From positions 1,922,001-1,986,000 of the forward strand of contig NZ_CP076643.1 in assembly GCF_019226825.1 (NCBI RefSeq): 64,000 bases of DNA. The letters run 5' to 3'. A model generated the notes under the pieces. It worked only from the letters and a program-made list of their open reading frames with translations, was not told where the DNA came from and searched no databases. The stretch comes from Vibrio ostreae. Lineage in GTDB: Bacteria; Pseudomonadota; Gammaproteobacteria; Enterobacterales; Vibrionaceae. Positions 16,708 through 26,532 of this stretch are shown here, one piece after another; positions within the stretch are counted from its first letter, which is position 1; each line of letters begins with the position of its first letter. A program made the translations under genes and the position numbers.

Positions 16708-16798
16708 AAAAAATGCCAGTCAGTAAAACTGACTGGCATTTCATTTATTTACAAAAGGCTTTATTAGCTTATTTATGGCTAGCCCTACTCCCACTCGA
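16633..16798. repeat. Native guaA tail region, partner of the repeat at 11984-12146
   Basis: This stretch contains part of the small membrane frame, the guaA terminator hairpin and the last codons of guaA. The final 18 bases (16781-16798) are identical to 12129-12146. Confidence 0.8.
16711..16741. terminator. guaA terminator
   Basis: A perfect 14-bp stem (AAATGCCAGTCAGT and its complement) closes a three-base loop, with a T run on the minus strand. It lies 44 bases after the guaA stop and could also stop plus-strand transcripts arriving from the GNAT gene. Confidence 0.88.
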
Positions 16799-18338
16799 TC
16801 GTCGCTGGTGGCTTACCAGAGATGTCGTAAACAACGCGTGAGATGCCGTCAACTTCGTTGATGATACGGTTGGAAACCTTACCCAGGAAATCGTATGGCA
16901 GGTGCGCCCAGTGCGCGGTCATGAAGTCGATGGTTTCCACTGCACGCAGTGAGACAACCCAGTCGTACTTACGGCCGTCGCCCATTACGCCAACAGAGCG
17001 AACTGGCAGGAATACAGTGAACGCTTGCGATACTTTGTTGTACAGATCGGCGGCATGCAGTTCTTCAATGAAGATAGCGTCCGCGCGACGCAGCAGGTCA
17101 CAGTACTCTTTCTTGATCTCGCCCAGTACACGTACGCCCAGACCAGGACCTGGGAACGGGTGGCGGTACAGCATTTCGTATGGCAGACCCAGTTCCAGGC
17201 CGATCTTACGAACTTCGTCTTTGAACAGCTCACGCAGCGGCTCAACCAGACCCATTTGCATGTCTTCTGGCAGACCACCTACGTTGTGGTGCGATTTGAT
17301 AACGTGTGCTTTACCGGTTTTTGATGCCGCAGACTCGATAACGTCAGGGTAAATAGTGCCCTGTGCCAGCCATTTCGCGTTGGCCAGTTTCTTCGACTCT
17401 TCGTCAAATACGTCCACGAACACGTGACCGATGGTCTTACGTTTTTCTTCCGGATCAGACTTGCCTTCCAGCGCTTTCAAGAAGCGAGCTTCCGCATCAA
17501 TCTTGATGATGTTCAGGCCGAATTTATCGCCGAACATATCCATCACCTGCTGACCTTCGTTCAGGCGCAGCAGACCGTTGTCTACGAATACACACGTCAG
17601 CTTGTCACCGATAGCGCGGTGAACCAACATCGCAACCACAGATGAATCAACACCGCCAGACAGGCCCAGGATCACTTCGTCGTCGCCCACTTGCTCTTTA
17701 ATGCGAGCAATTGCGTCTTCGATGATTGACTCAGAAGTCCACAGACGTTCACAACCACACACACCCAGCACAAAGTTTTCCAGCATCTGCTGACCTTGTT
17801 TGGTGTGAGTTACTTCTGGGTGGAACTGTACGCCGTAGTATTTCTTCTCTTCGTTGGCCATGGCCGCGTAAGGACAAGTGTCGGTCTCACCCACTTTCAC
17901 GAAGTCAGCAGGGATCTCAACGACTTTATCACCGTGGCTCATCCACACATCTTGTGTTTCAGCCAGATCTTTAAACAGCGCAGACTCGCCAGATACTTTT
18001 ACCTGTGCGTAGCCAAATTCACGCTCGTTTGAGCCAGCGACTTTACCGCCCAGTTGTTCTGCCATGGTTTGCATGCCGTAACATACACCCAGTACAGGAA
18101 CACCTGAGTCGAATACGTATTGAGGTGCGCGTGGCGAGTTCAGTTCAGTCACGCTTTCCGGGCCACCAGACAGGATGATACCGTCCGGATTGAATTCACG
18201 AATATCCGCTTCTTCAACGTCCCAGCTCCACAGTTCACAGTAAACACCGATTTCACGGACACGACGAGCTACCAGCTGAGTGTACTGAGAACCGAAGTCC
18301 AGGATCAGAATACGTTGGTCATGAATATTTTTAGTCAT
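16785..18338 (-). CDS. guaA: GMP synthase (glutamine-hydrolysing)
   Basis: Converts XMP to GMP using ATP and glutamine in the cytoplasm, the last step of guanine nucleotide synthesis. The class I glutaminase domain (about residues 1-200) has the nucleophile Cys86 in GVCYGMQ and the later HPEV. The ATP pyrophosphatase domain follows with the P-loop [10 protein letters not shown], and the C-terminal dimerisation domain ends PPATIEWE. The full length is 517 residues, normal for the family. It follows guaB on the same strand. Its 3' end appears to be the insertion point for the accessory modules to the left; the gene itself stays intact. Confidence 0.98.
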   Translation of the reverse strand: MTKNIHDQRILILDFGSQYTQLVARRVREIGVYCELWSWDVEEADIREFNPDGIILSGGPESVTELNSPRAPQYVFDSGVPVLGVCYGMQTMAEQLGGKVAGSNEREFGYAQVKVSGESALFKDLAETQDVWMSHGDKVVEIPADFVKVGETDTCPYAAMANEEKKYYGVQFHPEVTHTKQGQQMLENFVLGVCGCERLWTSESIIEDAIARIKEQVGDDEVILGLSGGVDSSVVAMLVHRAIGDKLTCVFVDNGLLRLNEGQQVMDMFGDKFGLNIIKIDAEARFLKALEGKSDPEEKRKTIGHVFVDVFDEESKKLANAKWLAQGTIYPDVIESAASKTGKAHVIKSHHNVGGLPEDMQMGLVEPLRELFKDEVRKIGLELGLPYEMLYRHPFPGPGLGVRVLGEIKKEYCDLLRRADAIFIEELHAADLYNKVSQAFTVFLPVRSVGVMGDGRKYDWVVSLRAVETIDFMTAHWAHLPYDFLGKVSNRIINEVDGISRVVYDISGKPPATIEWE

Positions 18339-18365
18339 TTTGAGCAGTCTTATAAGCTAGGTTAT

Positions 18366-18395
18366 TAAAACAGAGGCGAGTGTACCCGCCTCTTC
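18366..18395 (-). terminator. Hairpin between guaB and guaA
   Basis: On the minus strand the stem AGAGGCG/CGCCTCT is followed by TGTTTTAAT, just before the guaA start. It may reduce guaB readthrough into guaA or act as an attenuator. Confidence 0.5.
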
Positions 18396-18441
18396 TTAAT
18401 GCTTCAAGGGAAAAGCAAACGTTTACCTCAAGGGTATAAGC

Positions 18442-18473
18442 AGAAAAAACATGGCCAGTTTTACACTGGCCAC
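18442..18473 (-). terminator. Terminator after guaB
   Basis: The stem TGGCCAGT/ACTGGCCA followed by a TGTTTTTT tail on the minus strand begins within 15 bases of the guaB stop. Confidence 0.75.
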
Positions 18474-18484
18474 ATCATCATCAC

Positions 18485-19948
18485 TTAACCGCGACGGTAG
18501 TTTGGCGCTTCCTTGGTAATTTGTACGTCATGTACATGAGACTCTTGCATACCTGCACCAGAGATACGAACAAATTCAGCTTTAGTACGCATATCTTCAA
18601 TCGTTGCAGAGCCAGTCAGACCCATGCTTGAACGCAGACCACCCATTTGCTGGTGAACGATCTCTTTCAGACGACCTTTGTATGCGATACGACCTTCAAT
18701 GCCTTCAGGAACCAGCTTGTCTGCCGCGTTGTCGGACTGGAAGTAACGGTCAGAAGAACCCTGAGACATCGCGCCCAGAGACCCCATGCCACGGTAAGCT
18801 TTGTAAGAACGGCCGTTGTAAAGAATCACTTCGCCCGGTGCTTCTTCAGTACCCGCGAACATAGAACCAACCATTACGCAAGATGCGCCGGCCGCGATAG
18901 CTTTACAGATGTCACCCGAGAAACGGATACCGCCGTCAGCGATAACCGGGATACCGTATTGGTTCGCCACTTCTGAAGCATCTGCGATCGCGCTGATCTG
19001 AGGCACACCCACACCAGTGACAATACGAGTCGTACAGATAGAGCCAGGGCCGATACCCACTTTTACTGCGCTCACGCCAGCTTCAATCAGCGCTTTCGCG
19101 CCAGCCGCTGTTGCAACGTTACCGCCGATGATGTCCAGGTCAGGGTAAGTTGCGCGAGTATCACGGATACGTTGCAGAACACCTTCAGAGTGGCCGTGTG
19201 AAGAGTCGATCAACAGAACGTCAACCCCCGCTTCAACCAGGGCTGCAACACGTGCTTCGTTACCCGCGCCAGCACCCACAGCAGCACCAACGCGCAGACG
19301 ACCACGTGCATCTTTACATGCATGTGGCTTACGCTCGGCTTTGTGGAAGTCTTTTGCGGTGATCATACCGGTCAGTTGGAAGTCGTCGTTAACAACCAGA
19401 ACTTTCTCAACACGTGCTTCGTGCATTTTTTCCTGCACTTCTGCGCGGGTTGCACCTTCTTTCACTGAAGCCAGACGCTCTTTTGGAGTCATCACAACAG
19501 ACACTTTCTTGTTCAGGTCGGTGACGAAACGTACGTCACGACCCGTGATGATACCTACCAGCTCGTTGCTTTCAGTGACGACCGGGAAACCGGCAAAACC
19601 GTGTTTTTCAGTCAGAGCAACCACATCAGCGATAGTCGCGTCAGGGTTGACGGTGACAGGATCCGTTACCACGCCCGCTTCGAATTTCTTCACGGTACGA
19701 ACTTCAGCAGCTTGCTGCTCAATAGACATGTTCTTGTGGATAAAGCCAATGCCACCTTCCTGAGCCAGAGCGATAGCCAGACGAGCTTCCGTCACGGTAT
19801 CCATCGACGCAGAAATCATTGGGATGTTCAGTTGGATGTTTTTCGTCAGCTGAGTGCGAAGATCAGCTGTATTTGGGAGAACGGTGGAGTGTGCTGGCAC
19901 AAGTAGTACATCATCGAATGTCAGCGCTTCTTTGGCAATTCTTAGCAT
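18485..19948 (-). CDS. guaB: IMP dehydrogenase
   Basis: Oxidises IMP to XMP with NAD, the rate-limiting step to guanine nucleotides. The TIM barrel is interrupted by two CBS domains (about residues 90-205). The catalytic cysteine loop reads [11 protein letters not shown], and the flap region follows with [10 protein letters not shown]. The start [19 protein letters not shown] at 19948 is the usual one and gives 487 residues; a longer upstream frame adds 20 unrelated residues and is rejected. guaB precedes guaA with two hairpins in the 146-base gap. It diverges from xseA. Confidence 0.97.
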   Translation of the reverse strand: MLRIAKEALTFDDVLLVPAHSTVLPNTADLRTQLTKNIQLNIPMISASMDTVTEARLAIALAQEGGIGFIHKNMSIEQQAAEVRTVKKFEAGVVTDPVTVNPDATIADVVALTEKHGFAGFPVVTESNELVGIITGRDVRFVTDLNKKVSVVMTPKERLASVKEGATRAEVQEKMHEARVEKVLVVNDDFQLTGMITAKDFHKAERKPHACKDARGRLRVGAAVGAGAGNEARVAALVEAGVDVLLIDSSHGHSEGVLQRIRDTRATYPDLDIIGGNVATAAGAKALIEAGVSAVKVGIGPGSICTTRIVTGVGVPQISAIADASEVANQYGIPVIADGGIRFSGDICKAIAAGASCVMVGSMFAGTEEAPGEVILYNGRSYKAYRGMGSLGAMSQGSSDRYFQSDNAADKLVPEGIEGRIAYKGRLKEIVHQQMGGLRSSMGLTGSATIEDMRTKAEFVRISGAGMQESHVHDVQITKEAPNYRRG

Positions 19949-20179
19949 TTGCAATATCTCACAATTAATAGGAGTAAAAAGAACAATCCAAGCCTCATCG
20001 TTTCGCATAATGAGTTACAGCAGTGCTGTATTTGGATTAGATATTGCGGACGCATTATACGCCCAGAGCAATCGTTTGACCACACGTTTTTTCATTTTTT
20101 ATTTGCATTCCCCCCCTTGATATGTATTATATTGCCGCTAACTTCCATACTCACGTCTGAGAAACTTAGCGAGCCTTCC

Positions 20180-21503
20180 TTGACTAATCAAAACATCTAC
20201 ACCGTTTCACGCCTCAATGCTGAAGTGCGTTTATTACTGGAAAATGAAATGGGCGTGGTGTGGCTGATTGGTGAAATCTCCAACTTCTCCGCACCGGTTT
20301 CCGGTCACTGGTATCTGACCCTTAAAGACTCCCGCGCCCAGGTAAAATGTGCCATGTTCAAAGGCAATAACCGTATGGTGCGCTTTAAACCGCAAAACGG
20401 TCAGCAGGTACTGGTCAAGGCCCGTCTGTCGCTGTACGAACCGCGTGGCGACTACCAGCTGATTATTGAAAGTATGCAACCGGAAGGCGATGGTCGTCTG
20501 CAGCAGGAATTTGAACAGCTGAAGATGAAACTGGCCGGTGAAGGCCTGTTTGCCCACACGCTGAAGCAGCCTCTGCCGGAACATCCGCGCTGTGTCGGTA
20601 TTATTACCTCCAAAACCGGTGCAGCCCTGCACGATATTCTCAACGTACTCAAACGACGCGATCCCAGCCTGCCGGTTATCATCTACCCGACTCTGGTGCA
20701 GGGTGAAGAGGCGGCAATCAGTATCGCCCAGGCCATCGGCCGGGCCAATGCCCGTGCCGAATGTGATGTGCTGATCGTAGGTCGTGGTGGGGGGTTCGCT
20801 GGAAGATCTATGGTGCTTTAACCATGAGATTGTCGCGCGGACTATCGCCGCCAGCCAGATCCCGATCATCAGTGCGGTCGGGCATGAAATTGATGTCACC
20901 ATTGCCGACTTTGTCGCCGATGTGCGCGCCGCGACGCCGTCTGCTGCTGCTGAACTGGTCAGCCGCGACAACAGCCATAAGAAACAGGCGTTTCAGGGCT
21001 TTGAGCATAAACTGGCCAGCGCAATGCGCCACTACTTTGCCGGGCACAAAGCTCAGGTAAGCCGCCTGCAGTACCGTCTCGACAAGCAACATCCGATGTA
21101 TCGTCTGCAGCGTCAGCAGCAGCAACTCGATGAGCTTACGATGCGCCTTGAGCGCGCCACGCAGCGCCAGCTCAGTTGTATCCGTCAGCACCTCAACAAA
21201 CAGCAGCACCGTTTAGAGCTGCAATCACCGGATAAAACCCTGCGCGAGCAGAAATACACTCTGGCTCTGCGCGAGAGAGCGCTGCAGGAGGCGATGCAAC
21301 GCCTGGTGACCCGTTCACAACACCGCTTTGCCCGTCTGGCCGACAAGCTCAATACCGTCAGTCCGCTGGCAACTCTATCGCGTGGCTACTCTATCACCCA
21401 AACCGAACACGGCAAGATTGTACGCCAGCCACAGGATGTGCAAACGGGCGACCGTCTGGTGACCCGTTTAGCCGATGGCGAGATCTATTCCATCGCCGAG
21501 TAA
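20180..21503 (+). pseudogene. xseA: Exodeoxyribonuclease VII large subunit, frameshifted
   Basis: Large subunit of exonuclease VII, which trims single-stranded DNA. An N-terminal OB-fold ([16 protein letters not shown] to about residue 100) and the catalytic domain are clearly present, but the frame breaks at a run of six G (20789-20794). The first part ends in VGRGGG then FAGRSMVL and a stop, while the next frame continues [18 protein letters not shown] to the normal end. Removing one G restores [12 protein letters not shown] sequencing or assembly error in the homopolymer is as likely as a real mutation. The probable start is a TTG at 20180 ([12 protein letters not shown]). The gene diverges from guaB, as in other Vibrio. 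Confidence 0.9.
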
Positions 21504-21728
21504 TCACGCTTTCGCCCGCTGAAATTCAAATCGTACCCGTGATTTGGATTTCAGCTCATTGCACTGGTTGCAAAAATAGCTTGCCGCACCACATGCCTGC
21601 AATTTTTCCATTGCAGCAGCGCAATCCGGACAAAATCCGACTTTGTCAAAATAGCACTGACACGGCTTGCAGTAATAATGCCCATCCCATTCCAGCTCCT
21701 GCTTACAGCGGGGACAACTATTGTTCAT
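21504..21728 (-). CDS. YfgJ-like double zinc ribbon protein
   Basis: A 74-residue protein with four Cys pairs: CPRC, CKPC, CPDC and CNQC, which form two zinc ribbons. E. coli yfgJ encodes a similar protein and also lies in the xseA/der neighbourhood. The ATG at 21728 follows GAGGAAAGC; a longer frame would add 22 residues without a domain. Its stop abuts the convergent xseA stop with no gap. The molecular role is unknown. Confidence 0.85.
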   Translation of the reverse strand: MNNSCPRCKQELEWDGHYYCKPCQCYFDKVGFCPDCAAAMEKLQACGAASYFCNQCNELKSKSRVRFEFQRAKA

Positions 21729-22082
21729 ACGCTTTCCTCTTCTGCTGCCTGTCACACCAGCCTGGTTATTCCCCACCCGATCTGATTGACTCAATTTACC
21801 CTGAGCTCATCCTGTGTGATCTCAGAACTGCAATCCATGATCTTTATCACAAGCGCTGCTGCTATGCCTATTTTTTACCCCAGTGCTTGCTATGCTGAGC
21901 AGACAAAGATCGTCACCTGATCTTATGCTTTCTACATCTTGATCAGCGATCTACCCCGAAAAGAACATTTATATCACCACACACCGAAAGCATAAGTTAC
22001 ATATTCTGCATTTGGATTTTAAACAGGATTAAAGTCTTAAAATAAATTTAATTAGATCAAATAACAGAATTTAATAAAAAGA
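21729..22082. other. Intergenic region, nothing definite
   Basis: A 354-base gap upstream of the zinc ribbon gene. TGATCTTTATCACA near 21838 looks like a weak half-match to a CRP site. The right part is A+T-rich and follows the AlaX stop. No ORF or terminator was recognised. Confidence 0.35.
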
Positions 22083-22967
22083 TCATTGTTCCGAAGTATG
22101 ATTTACACGAGTGTGCATTTCGATATGCTGCTCATCGCGCTGCGTCAGCCGAACCTGCAGGCTGCTAAACTCGGTCAGACTCGCGGAATGCGTTCCGCCA
22201 CAAGGGATCACGGCCAGATTCCCCTCCTGCAGATCACACTGCCAGTAACGGGAATCGGTCAGATGTTCCCCTTCGCAGCGCATAGTGATCTGCGCCTCGA
22301 TCGCCAGCCAGTTCGCTAACTGCTGATTAACCTTATTCTCTATTTCAGCCAGATCCAGCAGCATATTATCACTGTTTAAACCTCTTTTACGGAGTGTTTT
22401 ACCAAGGCGGTAAGTATCCAGGCAGCTATCCTGGTCAACAAAGCTGGTGACCTGAGCGTAACTGTTGAAATCACAATGGCCGTGCGGGTCTTTCCGTTCG
22501 GCATCTTTACGCCAGTAGCCAGCGGCCAGCACCTTATTCAGCGCCAGATAGGCAAGATGACCGGCACTGTGACCGCGGCTCAAACTGTGTTGGTACTCCT
22601 CATCCACACTCAGTACCACGTCCTCACCGACGCTGACTATGCTGTCAGACGCCTCAATCACATGCACCACTACAAACACCCAGCCCGGTTCATCGCGTTT
22701 AACCGGGATCGCCTGACCGACATACAGCTCGCCGCTCGCCAGTTCAATCGCCCCCACCTGGCAATCCGTCACCGCATAGCTCGCCTGAGCCGTGCTCAGG
22801 GTGCCACGATCTGCAGGATGATCCGGCCAGATGTGGCTGACCGGATGAAACGGGGTCCGCGCGGTAACAACATACAACTGGTCGCCCTGGAGCTGAATCT
22901 TCTGTACCGGGCTCGACAGGCTGAAAATAGCTTGAGTAAAAGTAATCTGGGTTGGGGTGTAAGACAT
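22083..22967 (-). CDS. Alanyl-tRNA editing protein (AlaX family)
   Basis: A free-standing relative of the alanyl-tRNA synthetase editing domain that should hydrolyse Ser-tRNA(Ala) or Gly-tRNA(Ala). The zinc-binding motifs are present: RGHSAGHL for the first His pair and CGGTH for the second. An N-terminal beta-barrel domain (about residues 1-110) precedes the editing core. At 294 residues it is of the longer AlaX type that includes the barrel. It stands between yfgJ and der and has its own promoter region after the der terminator. Confidence 0.88.
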   Translation of the reverse strand: MSYTPTQITFTQAIFSLSSPVQKIQLQGDQLYVVTARTPFHPVSHIWPDHPADRGTLSTAQASYAVTDCQVGAIELASGELYVGQAIPVKRDEPGWVFVVVHVIEASDSIVSVGEDVVLSVDEEYQHSLSRGHSAGHLAYLALNKVLAAGYWRKDAERKDPHGHCDFNSYAQVTSFVDQDSCLDTYRLGKTLRKRGLNSDNMLLDLAEIENKVNQQLANWLAIEAQITMRCEGEHLTDSRYWQCDLQEGNLAVIPCGGTHSASLTEFSSLQVRLTQRDEQHIEMHTRVNHTSEQ

Positions 22968-23015
22968 AATAACTTCTCTGCAAAACGAAATGGAAAAACT
23001 CGGCGCTTAAGATAG

Positions 23016-23041
23016 CAAAAAGCCCGGCGATTGCCGGGCTT
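23016..23041 (-). terminator. der terminator
   Basis: The stem AAGCCCGGC/GCCGGGCTT with a short loop and a TTTTGC tail on the minus strand begins 4 bases after the der stop. Confidence 0.85.
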
Positions 23042-23045
23042 GAGT

Positions 23046-24530
23046 TTATTTTTTGCGACCTTTCATCATGGTCATAAGACGCTTACGTTTACGCTCTTGC
23101 GATAACGTCATCTTATTGGTTTTACCCTCAAACGGGTTTTCGCTGTTCTGGAACTGAATACGAATTGGAGTACCCATGATGTCCAGCGACTTACGGTAAT
23201 AGTTCATCAGATAACGTTTGTACGAATCTGGCAGTTCGTTCACCTGGTTACCGTGAATCACGATGATTGGCGGGTTGTAACCACCGGCGTGCGCGTATTT
23301 CAGCTTCACACGGCGTCCGCGTACCATTGGCGGCTGGTGATCGTCGGTCGCCATTTTCATAATACGGGTCAGAACTGACGTACCAACACGGGTCGTTGCC
23401 GAGCGATACGCTTCCTGCACCGATTCAAACAGGTGACCAACACCTGTACCGTGCAGGGCCGAGATAAAGTGGATACGGGCGAAGTCAACGAAACCCAGAC
23501 GACGATCCAGCTCTTTCTTAACGCGCTCTTTGACGTCAATGTCCAGGCCGTCCCACTTGTTAACCGCAATCACGATTGAACGACCGGCATTAAGAGCAAA
23601 GCCCAGCAAGCTCAGATCCTGGTCAGAAATGTTTTCGCGCGCATCAACCACCAGCAGCACAACGTTGGCATCTTCGATCGCTTTCAGGGTTTTGACCACA
23701 GAGAACTTCTCAACCGTTTCGTTGATGCGCTTACGGCGACGGACACCCGCGGTGTCGATCAGAACGTATTCACGTTCATCGCGTTTCATCGGGATATAAA
23801 TCGAATCACGCGTCGTACCCGGCATATCGTACACCACCACACGCTCTTCACCGAGGATACGGTTGGTCAGGGTCGATTTACCCACGTTCGGACGACCGAT
23901 GATCGCCAGTTTGATTGGCTGATCCTGCAGGCGCTGATACGCTTGCTCGGCTTCTTCTTCGGTGTAATCCAGCTGCTCTTCTTCTACGTCGACCATACCG
24001 GTCAGATCGTTCAGCTGGGCCTGCTCTTCCTGCATCTGCTCAGCCACAGGACTTAGCACGCGGTCAATCAGCGCGCCGACACCACGACCGTGGGCCGCAG
24101 CGATCTGGTACATGTTGTCCACGCCCAGTTGCCAGAATTCCGCACTGGCTGCATCTGCATCAATGCCATCCACTTTGTTCACCACCAGCACAGCGTTCTT
24201 TTCAACGCGGCGCAGGTGGGCAGCAATCGCTTCGTCTGCCACAGTCAGACCGGCACGGCCGTCAACCAGGAACAGGACGACATCGGCTTCATCAATCGCA
24301 GCCAGAGACTGCTGAGCCATTTTAGTTTCCACACCTTCTTCGGTGCCGTCGATACCGCCGGTATCGATGACGATAAATTCATGCTCACCCAGTTTTGCCT
24401 GACCATACTTACGGTCACGGGTCAGACCAGGAAAGTCCGCTACCAGTGCATCTCGTGTGCGGGTGAGTCGGTTAAACAGTGTCGATTTACCTACATTAGG
24501 ACGCCCAACAAGAGCAACTACAGGTATCAT
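23046..24530 (-). CDS. der: Ribosome assembly GTPase Der (EngA)
   Basis: An essential GTPase for 50S subunit assembly. Two consecutive G domains are visible: [12 protein letters not shown] with DTGG and NKVD in the first (about residues 1-165), and [20 protein letters not shown] and NKWD in the second (about 205-380). The C-terminal KH-like domain ends in a basic tail ([17 protein letters not shown]). An acidic linker ([16 protein letters not shown]) joins the G domains. The length of 494 residues is normal. It follows bamB and yfgM on the same strand, though a strong terminator separates it from bamB, so it probably has its own promoter. Confidence 0.97.
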   Translation of the reverse strand: MIPVVALVGRPNVGKSTLFNRLTRTRDALVADFPGLTRDRKYGQAKLGEHEFIVIDTGGIDGTEEGVETKMAQQSLAAIDEADVVLFLVDGRAGLTVADEAIAAHLRRVEKNAVLVVNKVDGIDADAASAEFWQLGVDNMYQIAAAHGRGVGALIDRVLSPVAEQMQEEQAQLNDLTGMVDVEEEQLDYTEEEAEQAYQRLQDQPIKLAIIGRPNVGKSTLTNRILGEERVVVYDMPGTTRDSIYIPMKRDEREYVLIDTAGVRRRKRINETVEKFSVVKTLKAIEDANVVLLVVDARENISDQDLSLLGFALNAGRSIVIAVNKWDGLDIDVKERVKKELDRRLGFVDFARIHFISALHGTGVGHLFESVQEAYRSATTRVGTSVLTRIMKMATDDHQPPMVRGRRVKLKYAHAGGYNPPIIVIHGNQVNELPDSYKRYLMNYYRKSLDIMGTPIRIQFQNSENPFEGKTNKMTLSQERKRKRLMTMMKGRKK

Positions 24531-24650
24531 AACAACCTCTACAATGATTTATTTCTTATGTAGTTATAGGTAAACACTCGAGCCCAAGCGTTAAATTTTT
24601 AACTATAACCACAAGTTTGTTTTGACTAGACGGATAATAATCCGGGCAAT

Positions 24651-24686
24651 AAAAGGCTCCTGGCCGTTACCAGCCAGGAGCCTTTT
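24651..24686 (-). terminator. Terminator after bamB
   Basis: A long stem (AAAAGGCTCCTGGC and its complement) lies 20 bases after the bamB stop, with T-rich sequence on both sides. Confidence 0.85.
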
Positions 24687-24706
24687 GTGAATTATATCAC
24701 GAATTA

Positions 24707-25867
24707 TTAATTGATCTTGAGTTTCTTTATGTCGCCGTCGCGGGTCATCACCAGATAACCGTCATCGAGTGCCAGCGGTGCCACAGCGAAACCGCTGTCG
24801 TCCACCAGTTGCTGGGCAACAAAATCACCGCTGCTGCGGTCAATCCAGTGCAGATAACCTTCACTGTCACCGACCACCAGGTAACCATCGATCAGAGTCG
24901 GCGCCGTCAGCTGACGGTTTTGCAATTTATCGTTGCTCCACAGCTCAGTACCGCTGCGCGCATCAACCGCCACCACGTGATCTTTATCCGTCACCAGGAA
25001 CAGGTTTGAACCGTCACTCGCCAGATCAATCGCAGATGAGTAATTGCGCTTCCACATCGGTTTACCCGAACGCAGGTCAATCGCAATCAGCTGACCGTTG
25101 AACCCAATCGTGTACAGGGTCGCACCGATGATCAGCGGCGATGAATCCACATCGACCAGACGATCAATCTCAGTTGCGCCTTTCGGCTGACCAACCGGCT
25201 GCTGCCAAATCATCTGACCGCGTTCAATGATCGCGGCCGCCAGACGGCCGGCAGATGTCCCCCAGAACACACCGCCGGAAGCCGTAGCCGGGCGGCTGTC
25301 ACCACGCAGAGTCAGGGTTGGTACTTCAGTACTGATGGTCCATTGCTGTTCACCGCTTTCCGGATCGAGCGCCACCAGAGCGCCGCGGCTGGTATTAACC
25401 AGCACCAGGTTACTGTCAGCGACCGGAGCCGCCAGAACTTCACCTTCCACGCTGACGCGCCAGGCCAGTTTACCGCTCTCTTCATCAAGCGCGATCACTT
25501 CACCGTTTTCACTGCCAAGATAGATTTGGCCGTACGCCGAGCTGATACCACCGGACAAACGAGCCGGAGTGTCATTGTGCTCCAGTTCCGCTTCCCATAG
25601 GGTTTTACCGCTTTTCGGATCGAGCGCTTTCACTTCCCCGTCACGGCTGGCGACAAACACTTTATCGTACGCGTAATCCGGCGCAAGCTTTGAGAAGTAA
25701 TGACCGACACCGTCACCCACGGAGCTGCTCCACTGAGATTCAGGTGTAAATGCACTTTTCACCACCGGCACAGGCGCCATGATGATGTTTTCTTCTTCTC
25801 CAGCACAGCCGGCCAGTAAACCTACGACAGCCGCAGACAGGAGCACTTTGTTGAACATTTTTTTCAT
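24707..25867 (-). CDS. bamB: Outer membrane assembly lipoprotein BamB
   Basis: A lipoprotein of the BAM complex that inserts outer-membrane beta-barrels. The signal sequence ends in LLAGC with the lipidated Cys at about residue 21. The mature part is an eight-bladed beta-propeller built of PQQ-like repeats, seen as SGKTLWE, SGKLAWR, SGEQQW and SGTELW. The start is the ATG at 25867, one codon after a possible TTG, with AAGGG upstream. It lies 12 bases after yfgM, forming the usual hisS-yfgM-bamB order. Confidence 0.96.
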   Translation of the reverse strand: MKKMFNKVLLSAAVVGLLAGCAGEEENIIMAPVPVVKSAFTPESQWSSSVGDGVGHYFSKLAPDYAYDKVFVASRDGEVKALDPKSGKTLWEAELEHNDTPARLSGGISSAYGQIYLGSENGEVIALDEESGKLAWRVSVEGEVLAAPVADSNLVLVNTSRGALVALDPESGEQQWTISTEVPTLTLRGDSRPATASGGVFWGTSAGRLAAAIIERGQMIWQQPVGQPKGATEIDRLVDVDSSPLIIGATLYTIGFNGQLIAIDLRSGKPMWKRNYSSAIDLASDGSNLFLVTDKDHVVAVDARSGTELWSNDKLQNRQLTAPTLIDGYLVVGDSEGYLHWIDRSSGDFVAQQLVDDSGFAVAPLALDDGYLVMTRDGDIKKLKIN

Positions 25868-25879
25868 CAAGGTGTGCCC

Positions 25880-26494
25880 TTATTTGGCCAGGTCATCCAG
25901 TTTCATTTGCAGAGTCTGACTTGCGTCATCCGCCTGCTGCGCTTCGCTGTAAGCTGCATAAGCACCGGCTTTGTCACCGCTGCGCAGGGCGATATCACCG
26001 CGCAATTCAGCCACACGACCGGTCCAGCCGTTTTCAGTGATGCTGTCCAGCTCACTCAGAGCCGCTGAGTAGTCACCCTGCTCTGCCAGCACGCGAGCCA
26101 CACGGTAAGTAATCACCGGTTTCAGCGCTGCGTCCTGGGTGGTTGACTGGGCCCATTTCAGTTGCGCCAGAGCTTCATCAAGCTGCTTCGCTTCAACCTG
26201 CACTTTAGCCAGTTGCAGCGCTGCCAGCACGGCGTATTCAGATTCTTTGTTGCCATCAATAAATTGCTGTACGTCAGCTTCGCCCTCTGCACCTTTCGAG
26301 GCCAGAGTCGTCATTGCGGCCGTGTAACTTGCGGATGCGGCTTCCTGCGCTTCAGAGACAGAGTCCTGATAAAAACGCCAGCCAAACAGACCACCCAAGC
26401 CGATCACTGCGCCAAAGATGACGGCTTTACCGTTCTCTTTCCACCAATCTTTGATCGCTTCAACTTGTTGTTCTTCAGTATCGTAGAGTTCCAC
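25880..26494 (-). CDS. yfgM: YfgM, ancillary SecYEG translocon subunit
   Basis: A single-pass inner-membrane protein with a periplasmic tetratricopeptide domain; in E. coli YfgM works with PpiD at the SecYEG translocon. A short cytoplasmic N-terminus (ELYDTEEQQVEAIKDWWKEN) is followed by one helix (about residues 23-42) and TPR-like helices to the end. The start is a GTG at 26494 preceded by GAGGACAGGAA. It is 38 bases from the hisS stop and 12 from bamB. Confidence 0.93.
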   Translation of the reverse strand: MELYDTEEQQVEAIKDWWKENGKAVIFGAVIGLGGLFGWRFYQDSVSEAQEAASASYTAAMTTLASKGAEGEADVQQFIDGNKESEYAVLAALQLAKVQVEAKQLDEALAQLKWAQSTTQDAALKPVITYRVARVLAEQGDYSAALSELDSITENGWTGRVAELRGDIALRSGDKAGAYAAYSEAQQADDASQTLQMKLDDLAK

Positions 26495-26532
26495 TTCCTG
26501 TCCTCTTAGTATGAAATCTCAAAAATTAGCGT

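Larger units (their letters stand above)
12147..16798. mobile_element. Accessory module B between two guaA-tail copies
   Basis: This unit lies between the displaced guaA tail and guaA itself. It begins with a broken copy of the 57-codon ORF, carries SDR/TetR and MocR/GNAT gene pairs, and ends with the native small membrane frame, terminator and guaA tail. The 18-base identical direct repeats at 12129-12146 and 16781-16798 look like attachment sites. The cargo reads as more A+T-rich than the guaBA core genes. No integrase is present, so it is either decayed or moved in trans. Confidence 0.55.

Noticed and set aside
12129..16798. guaA-tail repeat as an assembly artefact
   Set aside because: The two copies differ at many positions, including small insertions, and are flanked by different genes, which an assembly duplication would not produce.
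18366..18473. A guanine-responsive riboswitch between guaB and guaA
   Set aside because: Only two simple terminator hairpins are visible; there is no three-way junction or conserved purine-aptamer loop sequence.
20784..21503. The second xseA fragment as an independent gene with an internal ATG
   Set aside because: Its sequence continues the exonuclease VII domain directly from the broken frame and has no ribosome site of its own.
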